19,379 nt of DNA from JANPEF01 sp031413115 (GTDB lineage: Bacteria > Eisenbacteria > RBG-16-71-46 > DASYSL01), in NCBI GenBank assembly GCA_031413115.1, contig JANOEH010000087.1, forward strand, positions 1-19,379, given 5' to 3'. Under the pieces are notes generated by a model, which was given only the letters and a program-made list of their open reading frames with translations, made no database searches and had not been told where the DNA came from. Position 1 is the first letter of the stretch, and each line of letters begins with the position of its first letter. A program made the translations under genes and the position numbers. Positions 7,862 to 15,700 of this stretch are shown piece after piece.

Positions 7862-10438
7862 TCACATCGCGATGAGCTTTCCTCCGCCGACGATCGCCCC
7901 GGCAACCCTCATCCGCACGAAATAGAGGCCGGGGGGGAGGCGCCCGCCGTCCGGGGTCCGCGCGTCCCAGGCGACCTGGCCCGGGCCGGCGGCATACGTG
8001 CGCTCCGGGACCCGTGCGACGACCCGCCCGGCGATGTTCATGATCTCGAAGCTGACGGGCGCCTCCTTCGCCAGCTCGAAGGCAAGTTGCGTGCCGGTGC
8101 CGCGCAACGGATTGGGCGCGGCGGCACGGAAGCGCGTGACCGCCGGCGGCGGTGGTGGTGGGCCGACGCCGACGATGGTCGGGTTGACTGCCAGCGAGAA
8201 CGAACCGTAGACCGTGTTCACCGCGCTCCTCTGGTGGAGCACGATCAGTCCGTACACGCCGCTCTCGGGCGGCGTGAACACGGTCGGGCCCGACGTGCGC
8301 AGAACCTGCCCCGGTCCACCCAGGGCCAGGTACTCCGGCGGGCAGTCGAACGTGCACGTCGAGGTGCTCGCCAGGACGCTCTTCATGATGAACAGGTCGC
8401 CGGTGAACCCGACCGTCTGGAAGTGCACAGCGTAGGGCTGCCCGCCGACGAGCTCGATGTTCCAGACCTCCATGTAGTCGAACGGGCTGAGCGGGAATGC
8501 GTTCACGAAGTCGCCCACCGCGAGCGTCGTGTTGTGCATCTCGAACTCGGCCTGCCCGCCTCCGCCGAGGGAGAGCCCCGCGGCCGGGTAGACGCGCACC
8601 GTTTCCACCCACTCCTGGAACGGCGGCACGGGAAGGTCGTAGCGCGCGAGGAAGTCGATCCGCGAGCTGATTCCGACGTCGTTCGACGCGCCGAGGAGCC
8701 CGGCATTGCAGCCGAACGGCGCCCCCCCGCCACCGCCGGACGGCGCGTCCCAGGCCTCGATCACCCAGTCCTCGGTGATCGCGGCGGGCAGGACGGCCAC
8801 CGCCGACCAGCCGAAGCGTCCGTGGAGGGTGGCGAATGCCTCTCCCTCGTAGGGGACGGCGACGCCGGACGCCATGGTGAGCGGCACGCCATCGGCCAGT
8901 TCGGTGCGGGCGCGACACGAGGAGACACCCAGCTCCCAGCAGACGTTCTCGGCCGTTTCGTTGGTGAGGACCAGCGCATACGCGCCGCTGACCGGCGGGT
9001 TGAAGTTGAAATCGTTCACCCCGGTGAGGTCCACGGTGGTGAGCGGAAGGTGGTCGCCGCTCAGCCCGGACCAGCCGTTGCCGAACGGCTGGCTCATGTC
9101 GAACGGACGGAAGATGCGCAGTCGCCCCGGCGAGGGGCCGCACTTCGCCACGTGGATGCGCACCTCGGTGCCGGCGATGAGGTCCGTGCGGAACGTGCGT
9201 ACGACCAGGTCGTTGCCTCCGACGACGTACTGCGTCGCGCCATCGACGGCGACCGCGTCGGTGCCGGGCGAGTACTCGATTCGCCCGTCGAGCGCGTGCA
9301 GGCCACCCTGCTGCGCACCCGCCCAGTACGTCCCGCCGGTGGAGACTGCCACGGAAACGCGATCCCCGACGAGGAGATCGACGCGCGGGCCGTAGTCCCC
9401 GCTCGAGGCCTGGTAGGCGCCGTCGCACGGGTAGAAGCCGCCGCCGACGCGTCGGTACACGCCCAGGTCGAAGTTGTCGCCGGCCTGCGCCGTGCGCACG
9501 GCGATCGTCGGGAAGCCGGTCGAGCCGACCTCGAACTGGAACGGCGTCTCCGGGTGACCGGCACCGGCCGGAATCGGCTGGCTGACGTGGGCCGCGAGGT
9601 CCGGCGGATCGACGCACGGCTGCACCGTGAAGTAGTACGGCAGCGTCGTGCCGGTTTCGTTGACGACCACCAGCGCGTAGCGATCGGTCGTGGTCGCGGT
9701 GAGGATGGGCGGGCCCGAGAAGCTCGAGACGACTTCGATGAGCGCATCCGCCCTGGAGCGCCACGAGTCCAGGCCTCCACCCTTGAACGCGTACAGGCGG
9801 AAGTCGCCCGGTACATCGCCCCAGAGCCAGATCTTGTAGGACGTCCCGGCGACCAGATCGACGTTCCAGCAGTCGATCAGGCCCGCCGGACTCTGTCCCT
9901 GGTTGAAGACCGGGCCCACCCCCGCCGTACGCGAGCCCGAGTCCCACTCGACGGTCGCGCTGCCCGTGCCGCTGGTGCGCGAGATCGGCGCGTAGCGCGT
10001 GCCCGTGCCCTCGGCCGCGAAGTCGCCGAGCACGAAATCGACGCCGCTGGCCTGCTGCGACGCGACGACGGGGAGCGTGATGCACGCGGCGAACGGCGCC
10101 GAGTTGAGGGACAGCCCGATGTCCCAGTTCGCGGTGCCCGCCGACTTCACGGCGACCGCGGCCCAGCGGGCGCCGGACTGCGCGAACCGCGGAATCGTCG
10201 GATTGGTCGCGAACGCCTGCGGCGTATCGTCGACCAGGGTCGGGTAGCTGCAGACTTGACCCGCCGCGGGAGCGGCGGCGCCGATCGCGGTGACGAACGC
10301 GAGTGCGGCGGCAACGCGCCGTAGGGCAGGCCGCCGGGACGGACCTGCTTCTTCCGACCTGTGTACGGTTCGTACGTTTTGTACGGACTGTACGCTCACC
10401 TGTGGGACCCCCGCGCGATCTCTGGTCTGACAATTCAT
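7862..10438 (-). CDS. Large secreted protein with PPC-like segments and FlgD-like C-terminal domain
   Basis: 858 residues from the ATG at 10438; a GTG at 10399 (GGGGG a few nt upstream) is an alternative start. The signal peptide is RRVAAALAFVTAIGAAAPA, preceded by ~40 residues, which is long and makes the later start attractive. The body has no enzyme motif I recognise. It contains at least three segments of the form 'YALVVVNETG' (~252), 'YALVLTNETAE' (~485) and 'YGLIVLHQRS' (~726), the last-strand pattern of bacterial pre-peptidase C-terminal-like or other beta-sandwich domains. Cysteine pairs are scattered through it. A PPPPPP linker (~755-762) leads into the FlgD-Ig-like end (APNPLRG ... 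GLYFVRM). It starts 26 nt after the OmpA gene and ends 12 nt before the SNF2 gene. Likely a cell-surface or released structural/adhesive protein. Its function is not known. Confidence 0.8.
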   Translation of the reverse strand: MNCQTRDRAGVPQVSVQSVQNVRTVHRSEEAGPSRRPALRRVAAALAFVTAIGAAAPAAGQVCSYPTLVDDTPQAFATNPTIPRFAQSGARWAAVAVKSAGTANWDIGLSLNSAPFAACITLPVVASQQASGVDFVLGDFAAEGTGTRYAPISRTSGTGSATVEWDSGSRTAGVGPVFNQGQSPAGLIDCWNVDLVAGTSYKIWLWGDVPGDFRLYAFKGGGLDSWRSRADALIEVVSSFSGPPILTATTTDRYALVVVNETGTTLPYYFTVQPCVDPPDLAAHVSQPIPAGAGHPETPFQFEVGSTGFPTIAVRTAQAGDNFDLGVYRRVGGGFYPCDGAYQASSGDYGPRVDLLVGDRVSVAVSTGGTYWAGAQQGGLHALDGRIEYSPGTDAVAVDGATQYVVGGNDLVVRTFRTDLIAGTEVRIHVAKCGPSPGRLRIFRPFDMSQPFGNGWSGLSGDHLPLTTVDLTGVNDFNFNPPVSGAYALVLTNETAENVCWELGVSSCRARTELADGVPLTMASGVAVPYEGEAFATLHGRFGWSAVAVLPAAITEDWVIEAWDAPSGGGGGAPFGCNAGLLGASNDVGISSRIDFLARYDLPVPPFQEWVETVRVYPAAGLSLGGGGQAEFEMHNTTLAVGDFVNAFPLSPFDYMEVWNIELVGGQPYAVHFQTVGFTGDLFIMKSVLASTSTCTFDCPPEYLALGGPGQVLRTSGPTVFTPPESGVYGLIVLHQRSAVNTVYGSFSLAVNPTIVGVGPPPPPPAVTRFRAAAPNPLRGTGTQLAFELAKEAPVSFEIMNIAGRVVARVPERTYAAGPGQVAWDARTPDGGRLPPGLYFVRMRVAGAIVGGGKLIAM
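10363..10398. repeat. Four 9-bp GTACG iterons at the 5' end of the secreted-protein gene
   Basis: GTACG begins at 10363, 10372, 10381 and 10390, exactly 9 bp apart (units GTACGGTTC, GTACGTTTT, GTACGGACT, GTACGCTCA on the plus strand). GTAC is its own reverse complement, so the register is seen on both strands. The array sits within the first 25 codons of the gene, or just inside the alternative GTG start at 10399, and encodes a Val at every third position (VQSVQNVRTVH). It could be a protein-binding array or a simple short tandem repeat. Confidence 0.75.
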
Positions 10439-10449
10439 GGCTTCACCCC

Positions 10450-10462
10450 CCCGCTTCGCGGG
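10450..10462 (-). promoter_or_regulatory. Small hairpin overlapping the ribosome-binding region of the secreted-protein gene
   Basis: On the minus strand CCCGC-GAA-GCGGG forms a 5-bp, 3-nt-loop hairpin in the 26-nt gap between the OmpA stop (10465) and the ATG at 10438. It is followed by more Gs (GGGGTGAAGCC) leading into the start. The G-rich Shine-Dalgarno-like run overlaps the 3' arm, so the hairpin might limit translation initiation. The effect is inferred. Confidence 0.3.
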
Positions 10463-10464
10463 AT

Positions 10465-11670
10465 CTACTGCTTTGCGAACTCGACCCGTCGATTCATGGC
10501 TCGTCCCTCGGCCGTCTGGTTGCCCGCCATCGCCTCCGTGTCTCCCTTGCCGTCGGAGACCAGGCGATCGGCGGCCACCCCGAACTCCGCGCCCAGGATC
10601 TTCACCACCGACGCCGCACGCCGCTTCGACAGGTCGAGGTTCGACGCGGCCGAGCCCACGTTGTCGGTGTGCCCGGTGACGCTGAGCTTCGCCGCGGGGT
10701 TCGCTTCCATCCACGCCGAGACCTGGCGCAGGATCGGCGCCGACTCGGGCTGGACGACGTCGGATCCCGTGGCGAACTTGATGCCGTGGGTGACGAGCTT
10801 GCCGTCGGCGAGCAGGTCCTTGGCGGGCTTCGGACCCTCGGCGAAGCGCACGTTGGTGATCATCGGGTGGGTCGATGCCCACAATTTGATGTCCAGCTCC
10901 TCTGGCATACCGGCGTCGGCGCTCACGTCCGGCACGTTGACCATTCGCTGCTGGTCGATGTAGGCCTTGAGCGCCGGGCCGCGCGCGAGAAACATCACGT
11001 GGTGGCGGCCCGAAATCGTCCCGCCTTCGAGCGGCGTCGAGGAGAACAGCTCTCCGCTGCGAAACCGCATGTTCGTTCCCTCGGGAAACGCCACCGACCA
11101 GCCCGTACGGCCTGCGCCGTTGAGACCGCTGACCGTCAGGGCCGAGCCCATGGGCTCCTCGGCGTAGAAGTCGAACTCGAGGGTCCACAGCTCGGGAAGC
11201 TTGCCGGGCGGCAGCTTGAGCCGAATCGTGCCGTCGTTGCTGACGCAGCGCAGCCAGCGCTCGCCGGCCATCTCGGCGACCTCGAACGTGCCCAGTTTCA
11301 GCGTCCAGCGCGCCGGGAACTCGCCGAGGTCGTCCTGGGTGAAGTCGTCGGCGAACAACACCCTGTCGCCGGGGATGTAGTCGAACTTCGTCGACACGGC
11401 CGAGACCTTCGTGTTGCCAGCCCCGGTGGCACCAGCGCCGCCGCTTGTCGAGCCGGCCGGCGTCGTCGCCGGCGTCGTGCCCTCGCTCGTCGTGCCCGTG
11501 GTCTTGTCGACCTGCTCGTTCGTCGTTTTCTCGAGTTTCTTCTTCAGCTTGTCGGCCAGGCCGGCGCGCGCGGTCGGTGCCTCGAGCAGGACGACGGCGA
11601 ACGCGACCAGCAGCGAGCACGCGATCGGGCTGAACATCTGGGCAAGCGAAAGCTGCACCGGTCGTGTCAT
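10465..11670 (-). CDS. OmpA-family peptidoglycan-binding protein with LamG-like middle domain
   Basis: 401 residues. The start at 11670 has GAGG 7 nt upstream and opens a signal peptide cut after TARA (residue 36). A Lys-rich helix follows (LADKLKKKLEKTT), then a Thr/Ser/Gly linker to ~85. Next comes a ~180-residue beta-rich region starting FADDFTQDDLGEFPARW, which resembles the laminin-G/concanavalin-like domain found before OmpA domains in FCB bacteria. The C-terminal OmpA domain (~290-401) has GIKFATGSDVV, the diaminopimelate-contacting stretch TGHTDNVGS (~331-339) and AMNRRVEF near the end. No outer-membrane beta-barrel is evident, so it is probably a periplasmic protein tethered to peptidoglycan. 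It lies 16 nt after the membrane protein gene and 26 nt before the large secreted-protein gene, in the sigma-factor cluster. Confidence 0.9.
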   Translation of the reverse strand: MTRPVQLSLAQMFSPIACSLLVAFAVVLLEAPTARAGLADKLKKKLEKTTNEQVDKTTGTTSEGTTPATTPAGSTSGGAGATGAGNTKVSAVSTKFDYIPGDRVLFADDFTQDDLGEFPARWTLKLGTFEVAEMAGERWLRCVSNDGTIRLKLPPGKLPELWTLEFDFYAEEPMGSALTVSGLNGAGRTGWSVAFPEGTNMRFRSGELFSSTPLEGGTISGRHHVMFLARGPALKAYIDQQRMVNVPDVSADAGMPEELDIKLWASTHPMITNVRFAEGPKPAKDLLADGKLVTHGIKFATGSDVVQPESAPILRQVSAWMEANPAAKLSVTGHTDNVGSAASNLDLSKRRAASVVKILGAEFGVAADRLVSDGKGDTEAMAGNQTAEGRAMNRRVEFAKQ

Positions 11671-11686
11671 GGCATGACCTCGGGTC

Positions 11687-12343
11687 CTAGGGAAGGGTGA
11701 TGGGGTTCGTGTTCGAGCGGGCGATCTCGTCGGGACCGGCGTAGGCGGTGACACGCCACAGCACGTCGGCTGGCGCCAGCAGGCCGGGGGGCAGGGCGGC
11801 GGAATCGAGCAGCAGTTCAGTCTCGGTCAGGTCGTCGACGCGTGCAACCTCGGTCAGGTCGCCGGCAAGGAATACGACCGTATAGCGCGTCGCCCCGGGG
11901 GCCTGCGCCCAGGTGAGGCGCGTGCGCCCGTCGCCGAGCACGGTCATCGCGGGGTGCGCCTGCCAGCCGCCGCTCGTCGCGGCCGGTCCACGCAGCAACG
12001 GTTCGATCGCCTCGTCCGCCGGCGGGAACTGCGTCCACACGCCGGCGATCACGACGATCGCCGCAGCGATCGCGAATGCCGGCCGCGCGGGCGCCGGCAC
12101 GAGCCGCGCGAAGAACTCGCCGATGCCGCCCGGAGATCGATCGGCCACCGCACGCGCCGGAACACGCGTGGGCGGCTCGATCGTCACCCCGAGCTCGCGC
12201 TCCAGTTCGGCGAGGAGGTGCGCCTCCGCGTCGCCCAGCCGCGCCGAGTCGGGCAACGGGCCGGGCGCCAGGAACTCGGCGAGCGCCCGTGCGCGCGCGT
12301 CGTCGATCGGATCGGGCGTGCCGGGCGAGGTCGGCGTCGTCAT
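11687..12343 (-). CDS. Single-pass membrane protein, candidate anti-sigma factor with FN3-like outer domain
   Basis: 218 residues. Start and the sigma-factor stop overlap as ATGA (12340-12343), and a perfect AGGAGG (12350-12355) lies 6 nt upstream. The N-terminal ~85 residues are predicted cytoplasmic (acidic helix AEAHLLAELERELG, then basic residues). One membrane segment, FAIAAAIVVIAGVW (~90-105), follows, with acidic residues after it, so N-in/C-out. The outer part (~125-218) reads like a single FN3/Ig-like domain: TRLTWAQAPGATRYTVVF ... VLWRVTAYAGPDE. The position right after an ECF sigma gene and the topology suggest an anti-sigma or sigma-partner role. However, the HxxxCxxC zinc motif of ZAS anti-sigma factors is absent, so the role is inferred from context. 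It could instead be an envelope protein merely co-regulated. Confidence 0.75.
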   Translation of the reverse strand: MTTPTSPGTPDPIDDARARALAEFLAPGPLPDSARLGDAEAHLLAELERELGVTIEPPTRVPARAVADRSPGGIGEFFARLVPAPARPAFAIAAAIVVIAGVWTQFPPADEAIEPLLRGPAATSGGWQAHPAMTVLGDGRTRLTWAQAPGATRYTVVFLAGDLTEVARVDDLTETELLLDSAALPPGLLAPADVLWRVTAYAGPDEIARSNTNPITLP

Positions 12344-12927
12344 GCGGCCCCTCCTCGCGCGGCGAGTGCGCGGCGCAGCTTCTCGCGGGCGCTCTGTAGC
12401 ACGGAGCGCGCGCCCGAGACGTTCGACAGACCCAGGATGCGCGTCACGTCGCCCACCGACAGGCGCTCGAAACAGCGCAGGAAGATGGCCTGCTGCTCCA
12501 CCGGATTTAGCGTCTTGCGGAGCAAGGCTTCCATGGCTTGTTCCTCCTCTGCGCTCTCGAGCAGCCGGCCGGGATCGTCGTCGTCGACGAGGAACCACTC
12601 CGGATCGGCATCGGGATCGCGCTTGAGCGACTTCGGGCGCAGCGCCGTCAGGCACTCGTTGCGCGTCATCGCGAACAGCCACGACGCGAACCCACTGCGA
12701 CCGTCGAAACCCGCCAGCCCCCGCCACGCCTTGAGCAACACGATCTGCGCGATGTCGAGCGCCGCTTCGTGCTCGCGCATGAGGCGCAGCGCCCAGGCGT
12801 AGATGCGACCCCGGTACCGCGCCAGCAGGAGCCCCGCCGCCTTCCGCCCGGTCTCCCCCTCGGGATCGGCGCGGAAGCGGCCCAGCAGGTCATCGTCGGG
12901 CGGTCCGTCGGCGGCGTTCCAATTCAT
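12340..12927 (-). CDS. ECF-type sigma-70 family RNA polymerase sigma factor
   Basis: 195 residues, normal for an ECF sigma factor with only regions 2 and 4. Region 2 (~35-100) includes ALDIAQIVLLKAWRGLAGF and FASWLFAMTRNECL, the -10 binding and core-binding helices. Region 4 (~140-190) has LNPVEQQAIFLRCFERLSV and the helix-turn-helix GDVTRILGLSNVSGARSVL before a basic end. There is a linker with a DDDD run between them. The ATG at 12927 is 37 nt after the CHAT gene stop; the nearest Shine-Dalgarno (GGAGAG) is about 12 nt away, a long spacing. The stop overlaps the start of the next gene by 4 nt, pointing to translational coupling with the candidate anti-sigma factor. It directs RNA polymerase to an unknown regulon, perhaps including this operon. 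Confidence 0.93.
   Translation of the reverse strand: MNWNAADGPPDDDLLGRFRADPEGETGRKAAGLLLARYRGRIYAWALRLMREHEAALDIAQIVLLKAWRGLAGFDGRSGFASWLFAMTRNECLTALRPKSLKRDPDADPEWFLVDDDDPGRLLESAEEEQAMEALLRKTLNPVEQQAIFLRCFERLSVGDVTRILGLSNVSGARSVLQSAREKLRRALAARGGAA
12350..12355 (-). promoter_or_regulatory. Perfect Shine-Dalgarno for the candidate anti-sigma gene
   Basis: AGGAGG on the minus strand, 6 nt before the ATG at 12343 and inside the last codons of the sigma gene. It is the strongest ribosome-binding site in the cluster, while the sigma gene itself has a weak, distant one. This would favour excess of the membrane partner over sigma. Confidence 0.7.
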
Positions 12928-12964
12928 GAGACGCGGGGGCTCTCCATTCGTCAGCCGGAAGTCT

Positions 12965-15700
12965 TCAGGACGGCCGCCGCGGGGACAGCGGCAAGCGGGT
13001 CCCGGGCTCGCCCACCAGCGCGAACGCGGCCCAGGCGCGAGGATGCGCCGTTTCGGGCCGCGCGCGCAAGGCCGCCCGCGCGGCCCGGGCGGCGGCGGCG
13101 GCGTCCTGCCCGGTGGCCAGCGAGGTATAGAAGGCGCTCATGTAGAGCTCCGCGGTCCGGTCCTCGACCGGCCACAGGGTGGCCACCACCGTGGTCGTGC
13201 CCGCGCAGAGAAAGCCGGCCGTCAGGCCGAGCGCTCCTTCGCCCGCGAGCGCGACCGCCCCCGCCGACTGGCAACCCGACAGCACGGCCAGCCGCGCCTT
13301 CAGTTTCATGCGCGCCACGGTCGAGGCGCGCAGGTACGCATCGTCGCCCGTGCCGCGGCCCAGCAGGAAGCCCGAGCGCCACGGCGAGCCCTCGACCGCG
13401 TCGGCGTGCGCCGCGAAGTGCAGGGCGTCGAACCGGGGCAGGTCGCCGGTCAGCTCGGTGACGGTGCGCTCACCGCGATTGCTGCGCACCACGACCCGCG
13501 CGTACGCGCTGCCGAGCAGCGCCAGCTCGCGCTCGGCGCCGGGCAGGTCGCGGCCGCGCGCATCGGTCGTGCGACTGACCGCGAGCAGCTCGCCCGGCCC
13601 GGTCGTGCGCCGCGCGCGAGCGCGCAAAAGCGTGAACAGCGTGGCCGACGGCGCGACGACGACTTCGCGGGTCACGTCGAGCGCCGCACTCTCGCCCGGC
13701 AACGTCAGCGCCGCATAGGGCCACAGGGCGAGCGGGCCGCCGCCGGTGACGATGATGCGCCGCGCCGGCTTGAGCGCCGCGGCGACCGGCGCCAGGAGCT
13801 CCGTCGACAGGCGCTTGAGCCCCGCGTCGGTCACCGCCGCGCTGCCGCCGCCGAGCATGCCGTCGCGCCAGTCCGTGAACAGCGCGTCGAGGCGCCGGCT
13901 TCCCGGCAGGAGCCGCACGACGACGGCGCCGCGAGTGACGACGAAGGCGAACGTCGTCTCGGGCGTGGCGACGAGGTCGAGCAGCGCCTCGTCGGGGCGA
14001 AGCACGTCTCGCGCCAGCGAATCGGCGGTGACACGCCGCACCATCGCGCGCGCGGCGAGGCCCGCGCCCTGCATGCGCTCCTCGAGCGTGCGCGCCTGGA
14101 ACGTCTGCAGCGCGTCGAAGGCCTGGCGCGCGCGCTTTGCCTCGGGCACGTTGCGTCGCGGATCAAGATACGCCAGCCCCAGCTCCGAGAACATTCCCGA
14201 CAGCCCCGAGCCCGCGCGCTCGCGCCACTCGAGGTCCGAGATCTCGGCGCGCCACCGCTCCCACGAGCGCGCCGCGCGCGTGAGCGTGACGATCGCGCTG
14301 TCGGGCTGCCCCACGCCGCGCTGCGCCCGCGCCAGCTCGACCGCGGCATCGAGCGCGTAGATCGAGGTCTTCTGCTTCGCCGGCCCCGAGGTGAGCCGGA
14401 CGGCTTCGCGCGCCGGATCGAGCGCCTCGGAGTGCTTGCCCAGCGCGCGCCGCGCCGCGCTACGTTCCATGAGGGCGGCGCCGATGTTGTCCGGCGTCAT
14501 GCGCGCCCGTCGCGCGGGCACGAGCAGCGAGTCGATCAGGGCCTCGGCAGCCGCGGGACGACCGGTGGTGCGCAGGATCGCCGAAAGCTCGATCGTCGCG
14601 CCCTCCTCGGCCTGGGCATCGTAGGAACTCGTGGCAGCGCGGACGGCGCGAAGCGTGCGCTCGGCTTCGGCGACGCGGCCGGCGCGCGCCTGTAGCACGC
14701 CGATCTCGGCGAGGACGCCGTGCCGTATGGCCGGATTCGGAAGCTGGTCGCTGAGATTCTCGAGGCGGCGGAGCATCGCCTCGGCCTCGTCGAGGCGTCC
14801 GAGCTCGATCAGCGCGTGGGCGCGGTTGATCCGCGTGTTGATCGCGCTCCCCGCGTCCGCGTTCCGCAACGCGAGGGTGTCGAAGTGGGCGGCGGCAATC
14901 TCCCAGTTGCGATCGGCGGCCGCCATGTCGCCCTGCTCGAAGGCAACGATGCCGAGGTCGTTGAGCGCAGCGGCGGTGAGCCAGCGGTTCTTGCGCTGGC
15001 GGGCCTCGGCGAGGACGGCATCGAACTCGTCGCGCGCCTCGTCGCGGCGGCCGAGGCGGGTGAGCACTTCGCCGAACAGGAAACGCGTATGCAGCCACTC
15101 GAACGATTCGGGTCGGAGCTGGCGCATGGCCGTCGTGAGCTCCCGCTGCGCGACGGCGTAGCGGCCGTCGTCCTTGGCGATCGCGCCGAGTCCGCGGTGG
15201 GCGAAGCCCTCGAGCTCGACGAGACGGGCGCGGCGCGCCAGGCGGACGGTTTCCGTGAAGTCCCGTTCCGCCTCCGGGAGCTTCCCGGCAAGGTCGGCTC
15301 CGTAGCCGCGTCGCGCGATGATGGTGACGATCGCGAAGCTATCGCGCATCGCGCGCGCCGTGACGAGTGCCGAGTCGAGGATCGGGGCGCCGCGGGCGAA
15401 CTCGTGGTCGTAGGTGGCGAAGCGGTCCCCGCGCCAGATCTGCGTTGCGGCGATGAGCGAGCGATCGCCGCGCGCGACGGCGATCCGGGCGATGGAGTCG
15501 ACGTAAGCGAGCCCGCGCGGGTTCGCGCCGCGGCCGAGGGAATCGGCGATCGCGTCGAACTTCAAGTACTCGCGCTGGATCGGGCCTGCAGGCGCGGCGG
15601 CGCCGCCCGCCTCGACGCCGGCAAGCAGCGCGGCGCCGAGGCAGAGGGCGACGGCCAGCAGGCGATTCGGCGCGAACGGCGTGCGCCATGGCGCGGGCAT
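12965..15700 (-). CDS. Exported TPR-CHAT caspase-like peptidase
   Basis: 911 residues. The ATG at 15700 is chosen over 15907 because GGAGAG lies 6 nt upstream and a signal peptide starts directly (N-terminal Arg/Pro, then LLAVALCLGAALLAGVEA, cleaved ~30-36). Residues ~45-550 are helical TPR-like repeats (for example ALNDLGIVAFEQGDMAAADR, AHALIELGRLDEAEAMLRRL). Residues ~553-905 form the CHAT domain: PLALWPYAALTLPG, the catalytic His in LHFAAHA (H765) and the catalytic Cys in LSGCQSA (C810), then GFLCAGTTTVVATLWPVED. Both dyad residues are present, so it should be an active clan CD cysteine peptidase. CHAT proteins often act after a TPR sensor binds a partner. The signal peptide places this one outside the cytoplasm, facing the FN3 domain of the candidate anti-sigma protein encoded two genes later. 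It is first in the six-gene run. Confidence 0.92.
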   Translation of the reverse strand: MPAPWRTPFAPNRLLAVALCLGAALLAGVEAGGAAAPAGPIQREYLKFDAIADSLGRGANPRGLAYVDSIARIAVARGDRSLIAATQIWRGDRFATYDHEFARGAPILDSALVTARAMRDSFAIVTIIARRGYGADLAGKLPEAERDFTETVRLARRARLVELEGFAHRGLGAIAKDDGRYAVAQRELTTAMRQLRPESFEWLHTRFLFGEVLTRLGRRDEARDEFDAVLAEARQRKNRWLTAAALNDLGIVAFEQGDMAAADRNWEIAAAHFDTLALRNADAGSAINTRINRAHALIELGRLDEAEAMLRRLENLSDQLPNPAIRHGVLAEIGVLQARAGRVAEAERTLRAVRAATSSYDAQAEEGATIELSAILRTTGRPAAAEALIDSLLVPARRARMTPDNIGAALMERSAARRALGKHSEALDPAREAVRLTSGPAKQKTSIYALDAAVELARAQRGVGQPDSAIVTLTRAARSWERWRAEISDLEWRERAGSGLSGMFSELGLAYLDPRRNVPEAKRARQAFDALQTFQARTLEERMQGAGLAARAMVRRVTADSLARDVLRPDEALLDLVATPETTFAFVVTRGAVVVRLLPGSRRLDALFTDWRDGMLGGGSAAVTDAGLKRLSTELLAPVAAALKPARRIIVTGGGPLALWPYAALTLPGESAALDVTREVVVAPSATLFTLLRARARRTTGPGELLAVSRTTDARGRDLPGAERELALLGSAYARVVVRSNRGERTVTELTGDLPRFDALHFAAHADAVEGSPWRSGFLLGRGTGDDAYLRASTVARMKLKARLAVLSGCQSAGAVALAGEGALGLTAGFLCAGTTTVVATLWPVEDRTAELYMSAFYTSLATGQDAAAAARAARAALRARPETAHPRAWAAFALVGEPGTRLPLSPRRPS

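Noticed and set aside
6218..10324. Very long plus-strand open frame (1368 codons) across the helicase and secreted-protein genes
   Set aside because: Its translation is Arg/Gly/Ala/Val-rich without any domain, and it lies antisense to two genes with clear motifs. Long antisense frames are expected at this GC content.
10363..10398. CRISPR-like array
   Set aside because: Units are 9 bp with no spacers and no cas gene; it is a short iteron or tandem repeat.
12803..14695. 630-codon plus-strand frame opposite the CHAT gene
   Set aside because: Arg/Ala-rich shadow with no signal peptide, motif or ribosome-binding logic; the minus strand carries the CHAT dyad and TPRs.
12340..15700. Type III-E CRISPR (Craspase-type) locus because of TPR-CHAT plus a sigma factor
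   Set aside because: No gRAMP/Cas7-11 protein, no Csx30/Csx31-like protein, no repeat array, and the CHAT here is exported.
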